From NCBI GenBank assembly GCA_002104985.1, contig MCGO01000168.1:1-64000 (forward strand): a stretch of DNA of 64,000 nucleotides. The letters are read 5' to 3'. The position numbers and the translations under genes were made by a program. Source of the stretch: Rhizoclosmatium globosum (Eukaryota; Chytridiomycota; Chytridiomycetes; Chytridiales; Chytriomycetaceae). The notes beneath the pieces were generated by a model, which worked only from the letters and a program-made list of their open reading frames with translations, did no database searches and had not been told where the DNA came from. Shown in pieces: positions 10,952 to 20,781 of the stretch. Numbering within the stretch: position 1 is the stretch's first letter; each line of letters starts with the position of its first letter.

Positions 10952-11548
10952 ATGAATCCGTCGCCACCCCCATCCTACCCCAACCCAAAACCCCTACGAA
11001 TCGAGATTCCACCATCAACAATTCCCCCGCGATCCTCCACAACATCAACCCACCTTCAGCATACCCAAAAAGCCCCCTCCCCACCCCGAACCCACCGACA
11101 ACAACGCCGCTCCACAATCCACGCACACCCTCCAACACCCCCAACATCAACCCAACCCCAACAACAACTCCAACAAGACCTCCCCTCAAAAGTCCAATCC
11201 CTCCAACAAAGCATCGTATCACTACAACAAATCGTCGTCCAACTGCTACACCAACAACACATAATGTCAACAGAAATCGCACGTCTACAGCTCTCCCAAC
11301 CGAATCAGATGACAGAGCCACGTGTCCTCGTCAATGCCCCTGCGCCGCCACCTCCACCGTCCGTACCCTATTCTATGGACATGTTACCTATATCCGGACT
11401 GAATGCATCAGGGTTTATATCAGGGATGGGGGTGCACCAGCCACAGACATCGCAACACCAAAGCAGTGGTAGTAGTGGCGTTGTAGGAGATCAAGACCTG
11501 TTTTCTGCATTTTTCGTAAACAATTCAGGACATGCATCTTCGTGCTAA
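10952..11548 (+). CDS. Coiled-coil P/Q-rich protein, array member 5
   Basis: This is a single-exon frame of 198 residues beginning MNPSPPPSYPNPKP. A Pro/Thr/Gln-rich N terminus precedes the shared coil at about residues 81-114 (SKVQSLQQSIVSLQQ, continuing to MSTEIARL). Hydrophobics sit at every heptad a/d position and Gln at the shared polar core position. A Pro run and a Ser/Gly/Gln-rich tail follow. The tail contains DQDLFSAFFV, a weak match to the tails of other members. No named family or function is recognised. Confidence 0.62.
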   Translation: MNPSPPPSYPNPKPLRIEIPPSTIPPRSSTTSTHLQHTQKAPSPPRTHRQQRRSTIHAHPPTPPTSTQPQQQLQQDLPSKVQSLQQSIVSLQQIVVQLLHQQHIMSTEIARLQLSQPNQMTEPRVLVNAPAPPPPPSVPYSMDMLPISGLNASGFISGMGVHQPQTSQHQSSGSSGVVGDQDLFSAFFVNNSGHASSC

Positions 11549-12250
11549 GTGTGGAGCGGAAGTCCAAGACTGGGGGGTGATATTAAGTTTTGGTTGATAT
11601 AAGGAGAGTGGGTGGACTTGTTGTTGGGTCCTGTGTGTGTCTGAAAAGGACCACGAAAGAAAATTAATTATCATTTTTTGTTTGCCCTGAAGATTTTTTT
11701 GTTATTAGTAATGATGACGTAGGTTTTATAATACAGATATGCATTTATATTAGTTGATGTACGAGTGGGAAGGGAGGGGAAGAGGGAGGATGTGGGAATC
11801 GTGGAAACGAGGTCTTTGCGATTCAGGGCTTGTGGATGACGACATTGCAGCGCCACCTCGGAAAATTGGTCTGTTTTTCCGCCTATTTGTGGAAAACGAG
11901 GTACCTGTTGCATCGCCTTCATTCTTCCGCTTGCTGATGCATATGAGAAATGAACAAAATTTAATTACACATGGACTCACGAGGTTTTGATTACATGTCA
12001 CTAATCTTGATTTCCAGACACAAATTAAAAAACATCCTTCTTTCATGAATTTACATCTAAGAATAACGAACGCATAAAAGACCATGCTTTGCCAAAAAAG
12101 TCCGGCTTGTCCAACTTTCCCTCATCCCGCGCCATCCAAGCAAAACCTGAAAAAAAAAGTGGTGCCTTCCAACGAACGAACAACAAAATCTCCAAGCACT
12201 TCTCTCAAAAAATTCGACATTCTCATCGCCAAAAAAGAATCAACACTATA
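11549..12250. other. Spacer between array members 5 and 6
   Basis: No gene is recognised. The end before 12251 is A-rich (CCAAAAAAGAATCAACACTATA) and probably leader sequence. Confidence 0.5.
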
Positions 12251-12628
12251 ATGCATCCATACCGCCGCCCGTCTCCTCCAACCTCACCCACAGTCTTGAT
12301 CAAACCCCCATCTTCCTCATACCAACTGCAATACGGAACTTCATCCACAAACCCACGAGTCATAATTGGAGCGTCTCCAACCCGGTCACCGCCCTACACA
12401 CCTCCACCTCCACCTCCACTTCCCATGGAAGTACCCACGACGCAGGAAATCGAATACCTGTCTATGCAAGTAACCATGCTTGAACAAGTTATCGCAGGGT
12501 TAATGCACCAAAACCAAGTCCTCTCCGTATCCCTTGCGATGTTGATACACCAGAACAACGGGGTTTCGTCAACGGCGTCAATGGGTTTGAACGAACCTCA
12601 GGCTGGATGGCACGGACACAAGAACTAA
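12251..12628 (+). CDS. Small coiled-coil protein, array member 6
   Basis: This is a 125-residue frame starting MHPYRRPSPPTSP; an open frame continues upstream but without an ATG of its own. A short Pro/Ser/Thr-rich region with a run of Pro is followed by the shared coil at about residues 65-98 (QEIEYLSMQVTMLEQ, continuing to LSVSLAML), with Asn at the polar core position. The C-terminal tail is short and lacks the acidic-hydrophobic motif. It is the shortest member of the array and shows the coil in near-minimal form. Function unknown. Confidence 0.6.
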   Translation: MHPYRRPSPPTSPTVLIKPPSSSYQLQYGTSSTNPRVIIGASPTRSPPYTPPPPPPLPMEVPTTQEIEYLSMQVTMLEQVIAGLMHQNQVLSVSLAMLIHQNNGVSSTASMGLNEPQAGWHGHKN

Positions 12629-13485
12629 CGACGCTGCTTGTACATCCGTTTTTTATCTTACATCATATGTATACCAAACATCTTTGAAATAAACGTTTTA
12701 ATCTGTACAAATGTGATCATTCGTTGTGTGGGATGTGGAGGAGGGAAAGCTGGCGAATCCCGAGATGGAAAGCACATTGAGACACATTTTTGGGGGAGGA
12801 GCGAGAAGGGGACATGTGACGAGGAATGTGATCGCGGGAAGGGTCGGAATGCAAGGCAAGTGTTGAGGGTTGGTTTTAATTGGTTTTTTGTTTGGAAAGC
12901 GAACGCCACCCGTAATGACGAAAAGTAACGAGAGGACTTCTCTTTTGAAACGATGATTATATGGTGTTATTTCTTGAGGGAATAGCGAGCATGCCATTTT
13001 AACCTTGGCCATAATGAATTGCAGACAAATAATCCAAAATTGGTAAGAACAGAAAGAAGGGCTACATTTTGATGCAGGCCTCTTTACAATCTGAATAGCC
13101 TAAATTTATTATTGGCTGGTGAGGTGAGGTTCCGTCATAAACTAGGATTTCGACTTGAAGTCTCGCAACGCGATACTGTCTTCTTGAATTGATCCTTCAG
13201 TTCAATATAATAAGAAAGACTATACTCTGGAACACGGAAGGGATGTAATGCAGCCTCTCTTTGGTTGTTTGTTAAGCAAGATAAGATGTGATAGACATGA
13301 TTCTCACTGCCACACATCCAATCCTCGATGGATTAGTCACTCAAATCCATTAGAGATTCCTTAAATTTGAATTGCACACAGATTGCTGACGAAGAAAGGC
13401 AAAGGAAACGAGGCAATTCAGCCGACTAATAAGTTCCCCACAAAGCGAAAGATCAAAGGTCCTGCCACCGATCTGAACCATTACC
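12629..13485. other. Spacer between array members 6 and 7
   Basis: No gene is recognised in 850 bases. Short frames on both strands are without motifs. Confidence 0.5.
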
Positions 13486-14109
13486 ATGACTTCCGACAAG
13501 CAAAAGACTCTACGAAAGCGGAAAGCGAAAGCTGATCCAGACGATGCTTCCCCATCCAAGCCTTCTGCAAAGCGAGCATCCCCCAATAACAACATTGAAA
13601 CTCCGCAATCCCCGATCCAGCCGAACTCTACACATCAACCACAACCACAACAACCACTCCAATCTCACCCAATCGACCTCGAAACAAGAGTTAACCAGCT
13701 AACAGCCCAGGTTGCCTCAATGAACGATACGATCGTGAAGCTCATGCAACAACAATGCCAAATGGCTGTCCACATGTCGCAGCTCATGCAGCAAAACAGA
13801 CCAAGTCGACCCCATCCTCCTTCTCGACAGTTATCAATGCCAGTGCCAATGATGGCGATGCAAGTGCCTCTCCATCCACAATCTCATCTACAATCCCAAT
13901 TAATTGGACCTCAGCCTCCCCCGCCTTCAGAAGCGCCGCATCAATCACAATTACATCAATTACCAATGATGTTGCCAAATCAGCCATATCCTGTGTTTGG
14001 TCAGAATCAGACACAGCAGTTTGGAAACGGTTTTTCAGTCCGACAGAGCCCAGATAATAATTATAGGGAGGCTGAGATTGCATTGGACGGATTATTATTC
14101 GATAAATGA
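13486..14109 (+). CDS. Coiled-coil Q/P-rich protein, array member 7
   Basis: This is a single-exon frame of 207 residues starting MTSDKQKTLRKRKAKADPDD, with a basic N-terminal segment that could act as a nuclear localisation signal. The shared coil lies at about residues 67-100 (TRVNQLTAQVASMND, continuing to MAVHMSQL), with Gln at the polar core position. After it comes a Pro/Gln/Met-rich linker. The protein ends in the clearest tail of the array, REAEIALDGLLFDK. The basic start, dimerising helix and acidic-hydrophobic end resemble a small transcriptional cofactor, but this is inference from composition only. Confidence 0.65.
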   Translation: MTSDKQKTLRKRKAKADPDDASPSKPSAKRASPNNNIETPQSPIQPNSTHQPQPQQPLQSHPIDLETRVNQLTAQVASMNDTIVKLMQQQCQMAVHMSQLMQQNRPSRPHPPSRQLSMPVPMMAMQVPLHPQSHLQSQLIGPQPPPPSEAPHQSQLHQLPMMLPNQPYPVFGQNQTQQFGNGFSVRQSPDNNYREAEIALDGLLFDK

Positions 14110-14196
14110 GTATGGATATTTGTAAATTTTGGGTTTTCTTTAGTCAAACTTTGTTTAAAATTAGGGGATTGTCAAAATCAATAGACTTGATTTGCG

Positions 14197-16056
14197 TTAT
14201 TCTTCAACCGACTCTTGTTGAATTACTTCATTCAAGGCAGTAAGTACCAGTTCCGTAAACGAATTCTGCTCGCCTTGGACGCGAGCACTCGATTCCCAAC
14301 ACTCCTCAAGCAAAGCCTTGGCTTCCTCGTTTCTGTACTGTCGACGATAGAGAGAAGCAAGGTTATACATTGTGATGAGCGTATCTGGATGATCAGCACC
14401 GTAGTTTCTCTTTTCGATTTCCCAGCATTCCAGAGTCATTTCCACTGCCTTATCAATTTGATTTCGAGAATCAAAGACCAAAGCCAACAATGCCATAGTT
14501 TGAACAGTCTTTGGATGGTTAACTCCACGCACTTTACGACTCCCGTCCACACATTCAACCAAAATCTCCTCTGCTTCTTCTCGCTTCATTTGATAATACC
14601 ATACCATGCCCAAACTATCCATAACGTCGAGAACAAATGGATCGTCATCACGGAACTTTCTTTTCGCGATTTCCAGGTTTTCAACCAACAAGGATTCCGC
14701 TTCATCCAGTCTTCCTTGTTCGCGATATACATGAGCAAGTGTATTCATGCATACTAAAGTACTTTGGTGGTCGACACCTTGAACACGTTTATACGCTTCA
14801 AGCGCCTTTTCACCAAGTAACGCTGCCTCCTCCAAACGATCACTTGATGAATATACGTGTGTCAATTTTGCCATTGAGCGAAGAGAATCGTAAGAATCAA
14901 CTCCGTAAAGTCGGGTAAATCCTTCTACACAAGCGCTAAACAACTCTCCTGCTTCTTCAAATTGTCCGTGATCACTGAACAAAGTGCCAAGCGAAATCAT
15001 CATATTGTACTTTTCAACTTGATCGTCAGACTTGGACGCGATACCCTTTTTCAACTCAATCACGACCCAATCAAACAACGTAGCAAACACCATTCGATCC
15101 AATGCCGTAAACCCGACAGTCTGTTCAATCACATCAAAGATATTCACCTTGTCACTCGGATTAAAACTCTCACTCTTTCGGCTATCTGCATTCGCAAGAA
15201 TTGTTTGAAAGTCATCCGCGTTGAAATCAAGTCCATCCAAGAAATCCCGCTCCTCATTAGGAGACATTGCAACATGAAATCGACTTTTTGTCACAGAGCA
15301 CGCATACACTTCAAAGATACACCAAACTCGCTTGAGTGGAATCGGGTCATGCCAAGGAGACATCACCATAACTACATTCCCAATCGACTTGACAGCGTTC
15401 ATGAATACAGTTTCCCACCATTCAAATGTTTTATCCGCAGTATCATGCTGGGAATTAGAAAACAGGTCGAACCAGATAATCATTTCTGTATGATCCAGTG
15501 ATTCTTTGGTTGCAAAGTTTCGCAGGGCGTCAATTACATCGAGGAACTTATATTTCCATGCATGCGAAATAAACCATTCAGCGTCTTGTACGTTTGCAGT
15601 TGAATCATTCGCAAGGTAGAGTTGAGCACACAACGACAGTCCGCTCTTTTGCGTCATCGGCTTTAAGAACTGTTCGCAAACTTCGGCAGTTGTCAAATCA
15701 GTTAAGGATTGAGAACCTCCCCATTGGTCGATCAATGAGAGACAATATGAAAGGGGAAGTCCCTTGATAGAGAATGTCTTTGGATTCGCCTTGTGATAGG
15801 TATGTTAATCAAGAGTGTAATATGGAAGAGTTTACCATTTGAATACGCTCAGCGTTCAATGCAGTAAGTTCTTCGGCGTTGTTGAAGGGACTACCCAATT
15901 TGCTGACGAGTGAAGGGACCTATTGAGTTTCAGATGTTTGGAAGTGTTAGATCGTCCGTTTAGACGACTGTTTAATATTACTTTTGGCAGAGGGCTTTGA
16001 GAGTCACCTTCCTCAACGATATCACCTTTGGTTTGTGGTGTGGTAAGCTTTGGAAT
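14197..16056 (-). CDS. TIR-like domain plus kinesin-light-chain-type TPR protein (5' end uncertain)
   Basis: The main exon (14197..15789) joins upstream exons 15836..15919 and 15982 onward through introns of 46 and 62 nt, all in phase. An N-terminal alpha/beta domain has the order FISHAW, IIWFDLF, WWETVFMNAVKSIGNVVMVM, then RVWCIFEVYAC. This parallels the TIR fold boxes, including the WCxxE segment that holds the catalytic glutamate in NAD-cleaving TIR domains. About six TPR units of the kinesin-light-chain type follow (residues about 260-500, for example GDYDEA-like units and HPDTLITMYNLASLYR). TIR-TPR proteins are usually sensors or scaffolds; NADase activity is inference. Coding-like sequence continues upstream of 16056 but in another frame and without an ATG, so the start is not resolved. 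It lies on the opposite strand within the coiled-coil array. Confidence 0.75.
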
Positions 16057-16477
16057 CTATAAACTTGTCATTACCAATATCATTGTTCTCGTCAATCTGG
16101 CTTTGCTCTCGTTTGGGTTGGAAGGAAGTCCACAGTGCAGCGAATCTGCTTTTGTAGTTTGTGGTGAAATTTGATGAAAGGAAAGAACGGAAATGGGAAA
16201 AGGTTGGCGACGATATTCAAATATCAACTTTTGAATTTAAATGGAATGTATGGCCGTGATGTGATCACTGGTATGGATTTCGTCATTCATAAGAGCTTCC
16301 AACGTCAATTGTATTCAAAGAATTACGATATCCCTTGAAATCAAACAAGTAAGTGTGGAATGAGAACAAGGGTCGACTTCATGAGCCAAGCATGAGGAAT
16401 CCTGGGGCGGAGTTCTTTATGTCTCCCCAAATCGAAAATACCTTCCAATCTCCGATTTCTGCCCTTAAACTACAACC

Positions 16478-16993
16478 ATGACTACCGAAAGCGCTTCAAC
16501 CCTTTTACCATCTATCATCATTACGCCTGACGCTTCCCCGTCCCCTATACTCACTCAAGTGCAATTGACCAAGAAGCTTATCCCACGAAAACCAAGAAAG
16601 GCGAAACCATCACAGGACGAGACCCCTAAAGACCCTTTACTCATACGATACGTGTTACCTAAATCTACGCCGGAGCATCAACAACAAGAACGTGTACAGC
16701 TTTTACAATCGAACCGGAAACTGACGCAGGAGCTTTTCGAACTAAGGCAAACTCAAGCCTTAATGCAACAACAACTGCAAGCATTGAATGCAGAGAACCA
16801 GCATCTCACTTTGATGGTTATGATGTTGAGCCAGAACCAGCAACAATCACAACAGCCACAGTTGTTGGTTCCTCCACTGACCCCTTTACCCAGCCTATCA
16901 CCCATGACTTCGCCTAGACAGTCAGTTGGAGTTGTAGAGGCTTCAGTTCTCCCGGGCCAAAGCGACGTTCCTTTTTCTTTCACTTTAGATTGA
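16478..16993 (+). CDS. Coiled-coil protein, array member 8
   Basis: This is a single-exon frame of 171 residues. A Ser/Thr/Pro-rich N terminus with a KKLIPRKPRKAK basic stretch leads to a long Gln/Leu-rich helix at about residues 70-125. Its last 34 residues (QELFELRQTQALMQQ, continuing to LTLMVMML) align without gaps to the shared coil, including Asn at the polar core position. A Pro/Ser-rich tail ends DVPFSFTLD. It is separated from member 7 by the TIR-like/TPR gene. Unknown function, same family by coil pattern and composition. Confidence 0.6.
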   Translation: MTTESASTLLPSIIITPDASPSPILTQVQLTKKLIPRKPRKAKPSQDETPKDPLLIRYVLPKSTPEHQQQERVQLLQSNRKLTQELFELRQTQALMQQQLQALNAENQHLTLMVMMLSQNQQQSQQPQLLVPPLTPLPSLSPMTSPRQSVGVVEASVLPGQSDVPFSFTLD

Positions 16994-17399
16994 GTTGTCG
17001 ATGGTCCGTTATTAATAAACATTATCCATTATAGAAGCATTTCTTTATTCTCACTCGATGTAAAACATTATAGAAGCAGTATCTGGTGAATGCTTAGCTG
17101 CCAAGGCCTTCTGGTTGTACAGGTTGGAACCCTTCAGTTGGAACGGGCAAAATAAGGCAACGGCTATAGATTGCTTGACACATATTTATCGGAGTATTAT
17201 ACGTAGGCTGCATTCAGGAACAAATGCGGAATACCAATGAAATCCCCATATGGCTTAGCAGCCACCTGTCAAGACCTGACAGGTGGTCTCGATCTAACCT
17301 CATCTCCTGTATCCAATCTCTATTTTCGATTTGGGTTGCGTTATGGCCATGCTCCGCGCATTCAAAAGCATATGAAACATTTATTAGTTCTAACTTGGT
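16994..17399. other. Spacer, no gene recognised
   Basis: It holds a short palindromic stretch near 17263-17283 (CCTGTCAAGACCTGACAGG), which could form a hairpin between the convergent gene ends. Otherwise nothing was recognised. Confidence 0.4.
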
Positions 17400-18779
17400 T
17401 TAAATTTCAAATGCGGACAAGACTTCCTTGTCTGTAAATCCAAACATCTGCTTGGCATCCACCTTGCATTTGACATGTTTCCCTTGTGGGTTTTCAATGA
17501 GATACAACTTCATGGCGTCGTCAAACTCTTGATCAACTTTCATTCCAAAGTGCGCATAAATTCGATGAACAGTTGCAATAGGGTCGGCTACAATTTCGTC
17601 ATACTGAATATCAATAAACTGTTCTGGCTTCACAATGTGATGCTTTAACTCGCTCGCAACGGCTACGTTTGGAATCAATTTAACTTGGTCTTCGTCCACT
17701 ATTTTCCTGAAATCCTTCACCGACTTAGCCATCGTTGCCAATCTTCTTAAAACAGACTTCCCGTATTCTCTAGCGTCCACAGTTTTGTCAATTCTGTAAG
17801 ATTCCAGCCGCGAAAGCATAAGAGCAGCTGATGGGACGACTTTTGTGACGTCACGATGTAAATTGATTATTCTCGCATCTGGAAAGACAGATAGTAAGGC
17901 TTGTAAAGAATTGCAATGAATAGGAGACTTGAGTAAAACGTGTTCGCGTTTAGGGAATCCAGCCATCAACAGCTGCAGGTATCGCTTCATGTACACATAT
18001 GCTTGCAGCATATATTCCGTGCTGTGTTGTACCGCCAATACTTCCGGATCATTTAGAATAGCACTGATGTCTAACTGCTGATGATACATTATCGTCGCAT
18101 CCTCTTCGAATTCATTTGACGCTATAAAATGTGATTCATTGAAGTCGCTCATAAACGTTGGGAACAAGGCTTTGAATTTGCGAAGTCCTCGGTTGGCTCT
18201 TGCAATGCTTCGATGTGTTTCCCAACTCTCTTCAGTAGCAGGTGGCACAACATGCCCCCCTACCGCAGGAGCCATTTCATAATTTTTGATTCCACGCGCT
18301 TTGGGGTCACATGCTAGCAGTCGTTGGAGAAGAGTGGTCCCACTTCGGAATAATCCAACAATAACTAAGGGTGCAACTATCTTAACAGCTTGAACTTCTG
18401 GATGCGCAATAACGTATCTCATTACTGCTTTTCTGTGGGCCAAACATTAGAAGGGGCTATGATACAAGAAGGTGCCAAACCTTCCATCAGCCCTTAAGTA
18501 CATCTCCTGTTTCAAACAGAACCGCCCTAACCCGGTATATGAAGCCTCGTTAACAGCTTTAACGAGAGTGGTAGTCATTCTGTGCACTTGGTCCTGAGGC
18601 CCAAACACCTTCTCAATTTCAGGTGTGGCAGAGGTTTGAAACAATCGAAGGATCTTGGTACAATTCAGCAGACACCGTCCAACTCCAAATGGATTAACTG
18701 GTGAAAAGAAGTATGCAAGAAATGCAGCAATCAGCGATCGCGGCGTTTGAGGTAAGGTCTGGTGCAAGGCGGCAGTCAT
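17400..18779 (-). CDS. Sulfotransferase family protein
   Basis: Two exons (18481..18779 and 17400..18432, intron 48 nt) give 443 residues. The second exon begins near the PAPS-binding loop GLFRSGTTLLQRLL (5'-phosphosulfate binding). The 3'-phosphate-binding region LHRDVTKVVPSAALMLSRL lies about 150 residues later. A conserved VLLKSPIH segment lies between them, as in the Sulfotransfer_3 group. The enzyme should transfer sulfate from PAPS to a small molecule or glycan; the substrate cannot be read from sequence. The first exon (110 residues) has one hydrophobic stretch (LIAAFLAYFFSPV) that could anchor it to a membrane. Length and motif spacing look intact. Confidence 0.82.
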
Positions 18780-18950
18780 TTGGTGGAGATGTTAACTTAA
18801 ATCTGAGTAATGGAAACAGGTTAACCACTTTCCATTTTTGCAGAACAATACACAATTCTTTAATGGATTTATGCAATATCAGCAACGCCATGAAGTTCTC
18901 TTCGTACATTCCAGCAATGTGTAACAGATTCTTAAGATATATCGCAAGAT

Positions 18951-19942
18951 TTAAAGCTCAGGAAACAACTCCACAAACTTGGCATTCGATTTGTTCCACG
19001 CCAAACTCTCCCCCGCAAACTTCTTCTTTTGTTCATCTGTTGTCTTGATACTTCCAGAGGTCTGCGTCTCTTCGACCTGAGCGATTCCGTCGAATTTAGC
19101 AAATGCAGAAATTCCTTTCAGTTAGAAATCTCACCATAAACGACAGCAGACCATTCAAAATTGTTCCAACGTTCCAGCCGGGACACCAGGTTTCAGCTGT
19201 GTAGGAGGGGGAATCAGAATATCGTGTCATATCGATCCAGTATTCCTTTGAGAAACCCCAATTCCCCGAATCCCTCTCGTTTCCCATCAATTACCCATCA
19301 TTCTTGTAAATGACATCGAACAGGTTGCAAATCCGAGATGGCCGTCATCGGAGACAATCCATTTTGAAACATAGAGCCATGAACACTACAGCACAATCCC
19401 AACACAACCAAATCCCAACGCAACCACCCCATCGCTTACACAATCACTATTCTCTGATTGACTGTATCCAACGCCCATATGCAACCACTCAACGTCAACG
19501 ACTTCCCACCGACAAACAAGAAAGGAACCCAGACACTCACGATGGAAATCACTCATACTCAAGCAAAGCCTTGTATTCGGCGTAAACCGTCCACTCGGCG
19601 TAATCATTTGAATCGCAGGTGGAGCGAAAGGGTAATCCGTTGGAAAGACAACCTTTCCCTGAACAAAACCATCGCATTAGCAACCTTGCAACCCTTCCTC
19701 AGAAGAAAGATAAGTTACCCAATAGAATCCTCCTTCATAAACAGTGTCCTTGGGCCCGGTGATGACGTAGTGCCATTCGAGGATGTTTGATTCGAGTGGT
19801 TTTGTGAGGATGAATGGGACTGGTTCCTTTTGGAGAGCGTTGTATTCTTTGCGGAGACGGACGATTGCTGCAATGATTGGAAGTAGGTCAGTTCTGAGTT
19901 GAGTTGTGGGTAAGTTGGGTGCAGACCTCCTTTGCTGGCCAT
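18951..19942 (-). CDS. Ubiquitin-conjugating enzyme E2, UBE2J/Ubc6 type, without tail anchor
   Basis: Five exons (19868 is the last base of intron 1; introns at 19868..19926, 19659..19718, 19197..19540 and 19077..19134) give exactly 156 codons plus stop. The protein starts [20 protein letters not shown] and has the Ubc6-type core: [42 protein letters not shown], and [19 protein letters not shown] with the catalytic Cys in LCLSMSDF and no HPN motif. The C terminus ([19 protein letters not shown]) stops where animal and yeast homologues continue to a transmembrane tail. This form is therefore predicted to be soluble, unlike the usual ER-anchored ERAD enzyme. One intron (344 nt) is long and contains spurious frames. 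Confidence 0.85.
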
Positions 19943-20006
19943 TTGTTGACTTTGAAACTGAGAAAAAGAGATTAATCTGGATAGTTTATTTATGATACAT
20001 AGTTAT

Positions 20007-20722
20007 TTATGCAAACATGGGCTTCACGGGAACACTGACAATAAGCTCTCCCTTCTCCCGATTCCACTTTGCACTGCCCTGATCTTCCTTGACCTCTCTT
20101 GGGAACCAAAACAATAACTTACTGTAACACGATTAGAATGTCAGCACTATACAACGATCATCGAATTCCAACAAAAACTCACAATTTGGGCACCGAACAT
20201 CCAACTTTTCTTTAGTCACGGACAATTCAATATCCTTGAATTCAGTGCCGGGAAGCAGAACAGTTACAATCAAGTCGTCAGAATCGTGGAATCCTGGAGT
20301 TTTACCCGACATGCCGAGATACATGTCTTCAGATGAGACTTTTTGGCGATAAGTCAATGTGTATCTAGGTAGCGGGATGAGATACTAATATGGGGAGTTT
20401 CCCAACTAACTCTGGTTGTGGACGTGGATCAGTGACATCAACCTCCTCTATTTCTCTTCATCCCAAATCTCTTTCGAATCCTTTTTAGTTGATGGTTCGG
20501 CAGCAGCAGCAGACGTCGAAGAAACTGAAGGTCCAATGGAACCTGGTGTCAGCTGTTTGGGAATCAGAATATTATGAACACATGAAGCTGTCAAACTCGA
20601 AACCAAACCTTTTGGACAGTGGAAGAAGACGAAGCAGACGGCTTTGATCTTTCTTCTTCAGCTTTCCATCCAGCTTTAAATAGATCGGTTAAAGCAGAAT
20701 AGTCATTTGGTTGAATGTCCAT
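20007..20722 (-). CDS. DNAAF6: DNAAF6/PIH1D3-like axonemal dynein assembly factor
   Basis: Four exons (20609..20722, 20411..20552, 20183..20364, 20007..20121) give about 184 residues. The N terminus has an Ala/Ser linker and an acidic IWDEE segment. It then has the family signature PRPQPEYTLTYRQKVSSEDM, LGMS, and a CS/p23-like beta domain (LIVTVLLPGTEFKDIELSVTKEKLDV) with the last strands WFPREVKEDQGSAKWNREKGELIVSVPVKPMF. The family helps HSP90 fold outer and inner dynein arms in the cytoplasm before flagellar assembly. Two single-base gaps are needed, at about 20452 (inside the acidic segment) and at the last splice junction (20122/20183), both apparent one-base deletions. It is head to head with gamma-SNAP. 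Confidence 0.85.
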
Positions 20723-20781
20723 TATTATTTGTTCTACTGATTTGTTGATCGATATCTTTCCTCCACAAACACTTTCAAATC
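20723..20781. promoter_or_regulatory. Compact bidirectional promoter (DNAAF6 / gamma-SNAP)
   Basis: Only 59 bases separate the two divergent start codons, so both genes must share the region. No canonical TATA box is evident. Confidence 0.5.

Noticed and set aside
18694..18909. Minus-strand frame with a hydrophobic end, possible tail exon of the E2
   Set aside because: It overlaps the first exon of the sulfotransferase, and I see no splice donor in the E2 before its stop.
19197..19540. Open frames in the 344-nt E2 intron
   Set aside because: The exons on both sides join in phase to a conserved sequence, so the interior is intronic.
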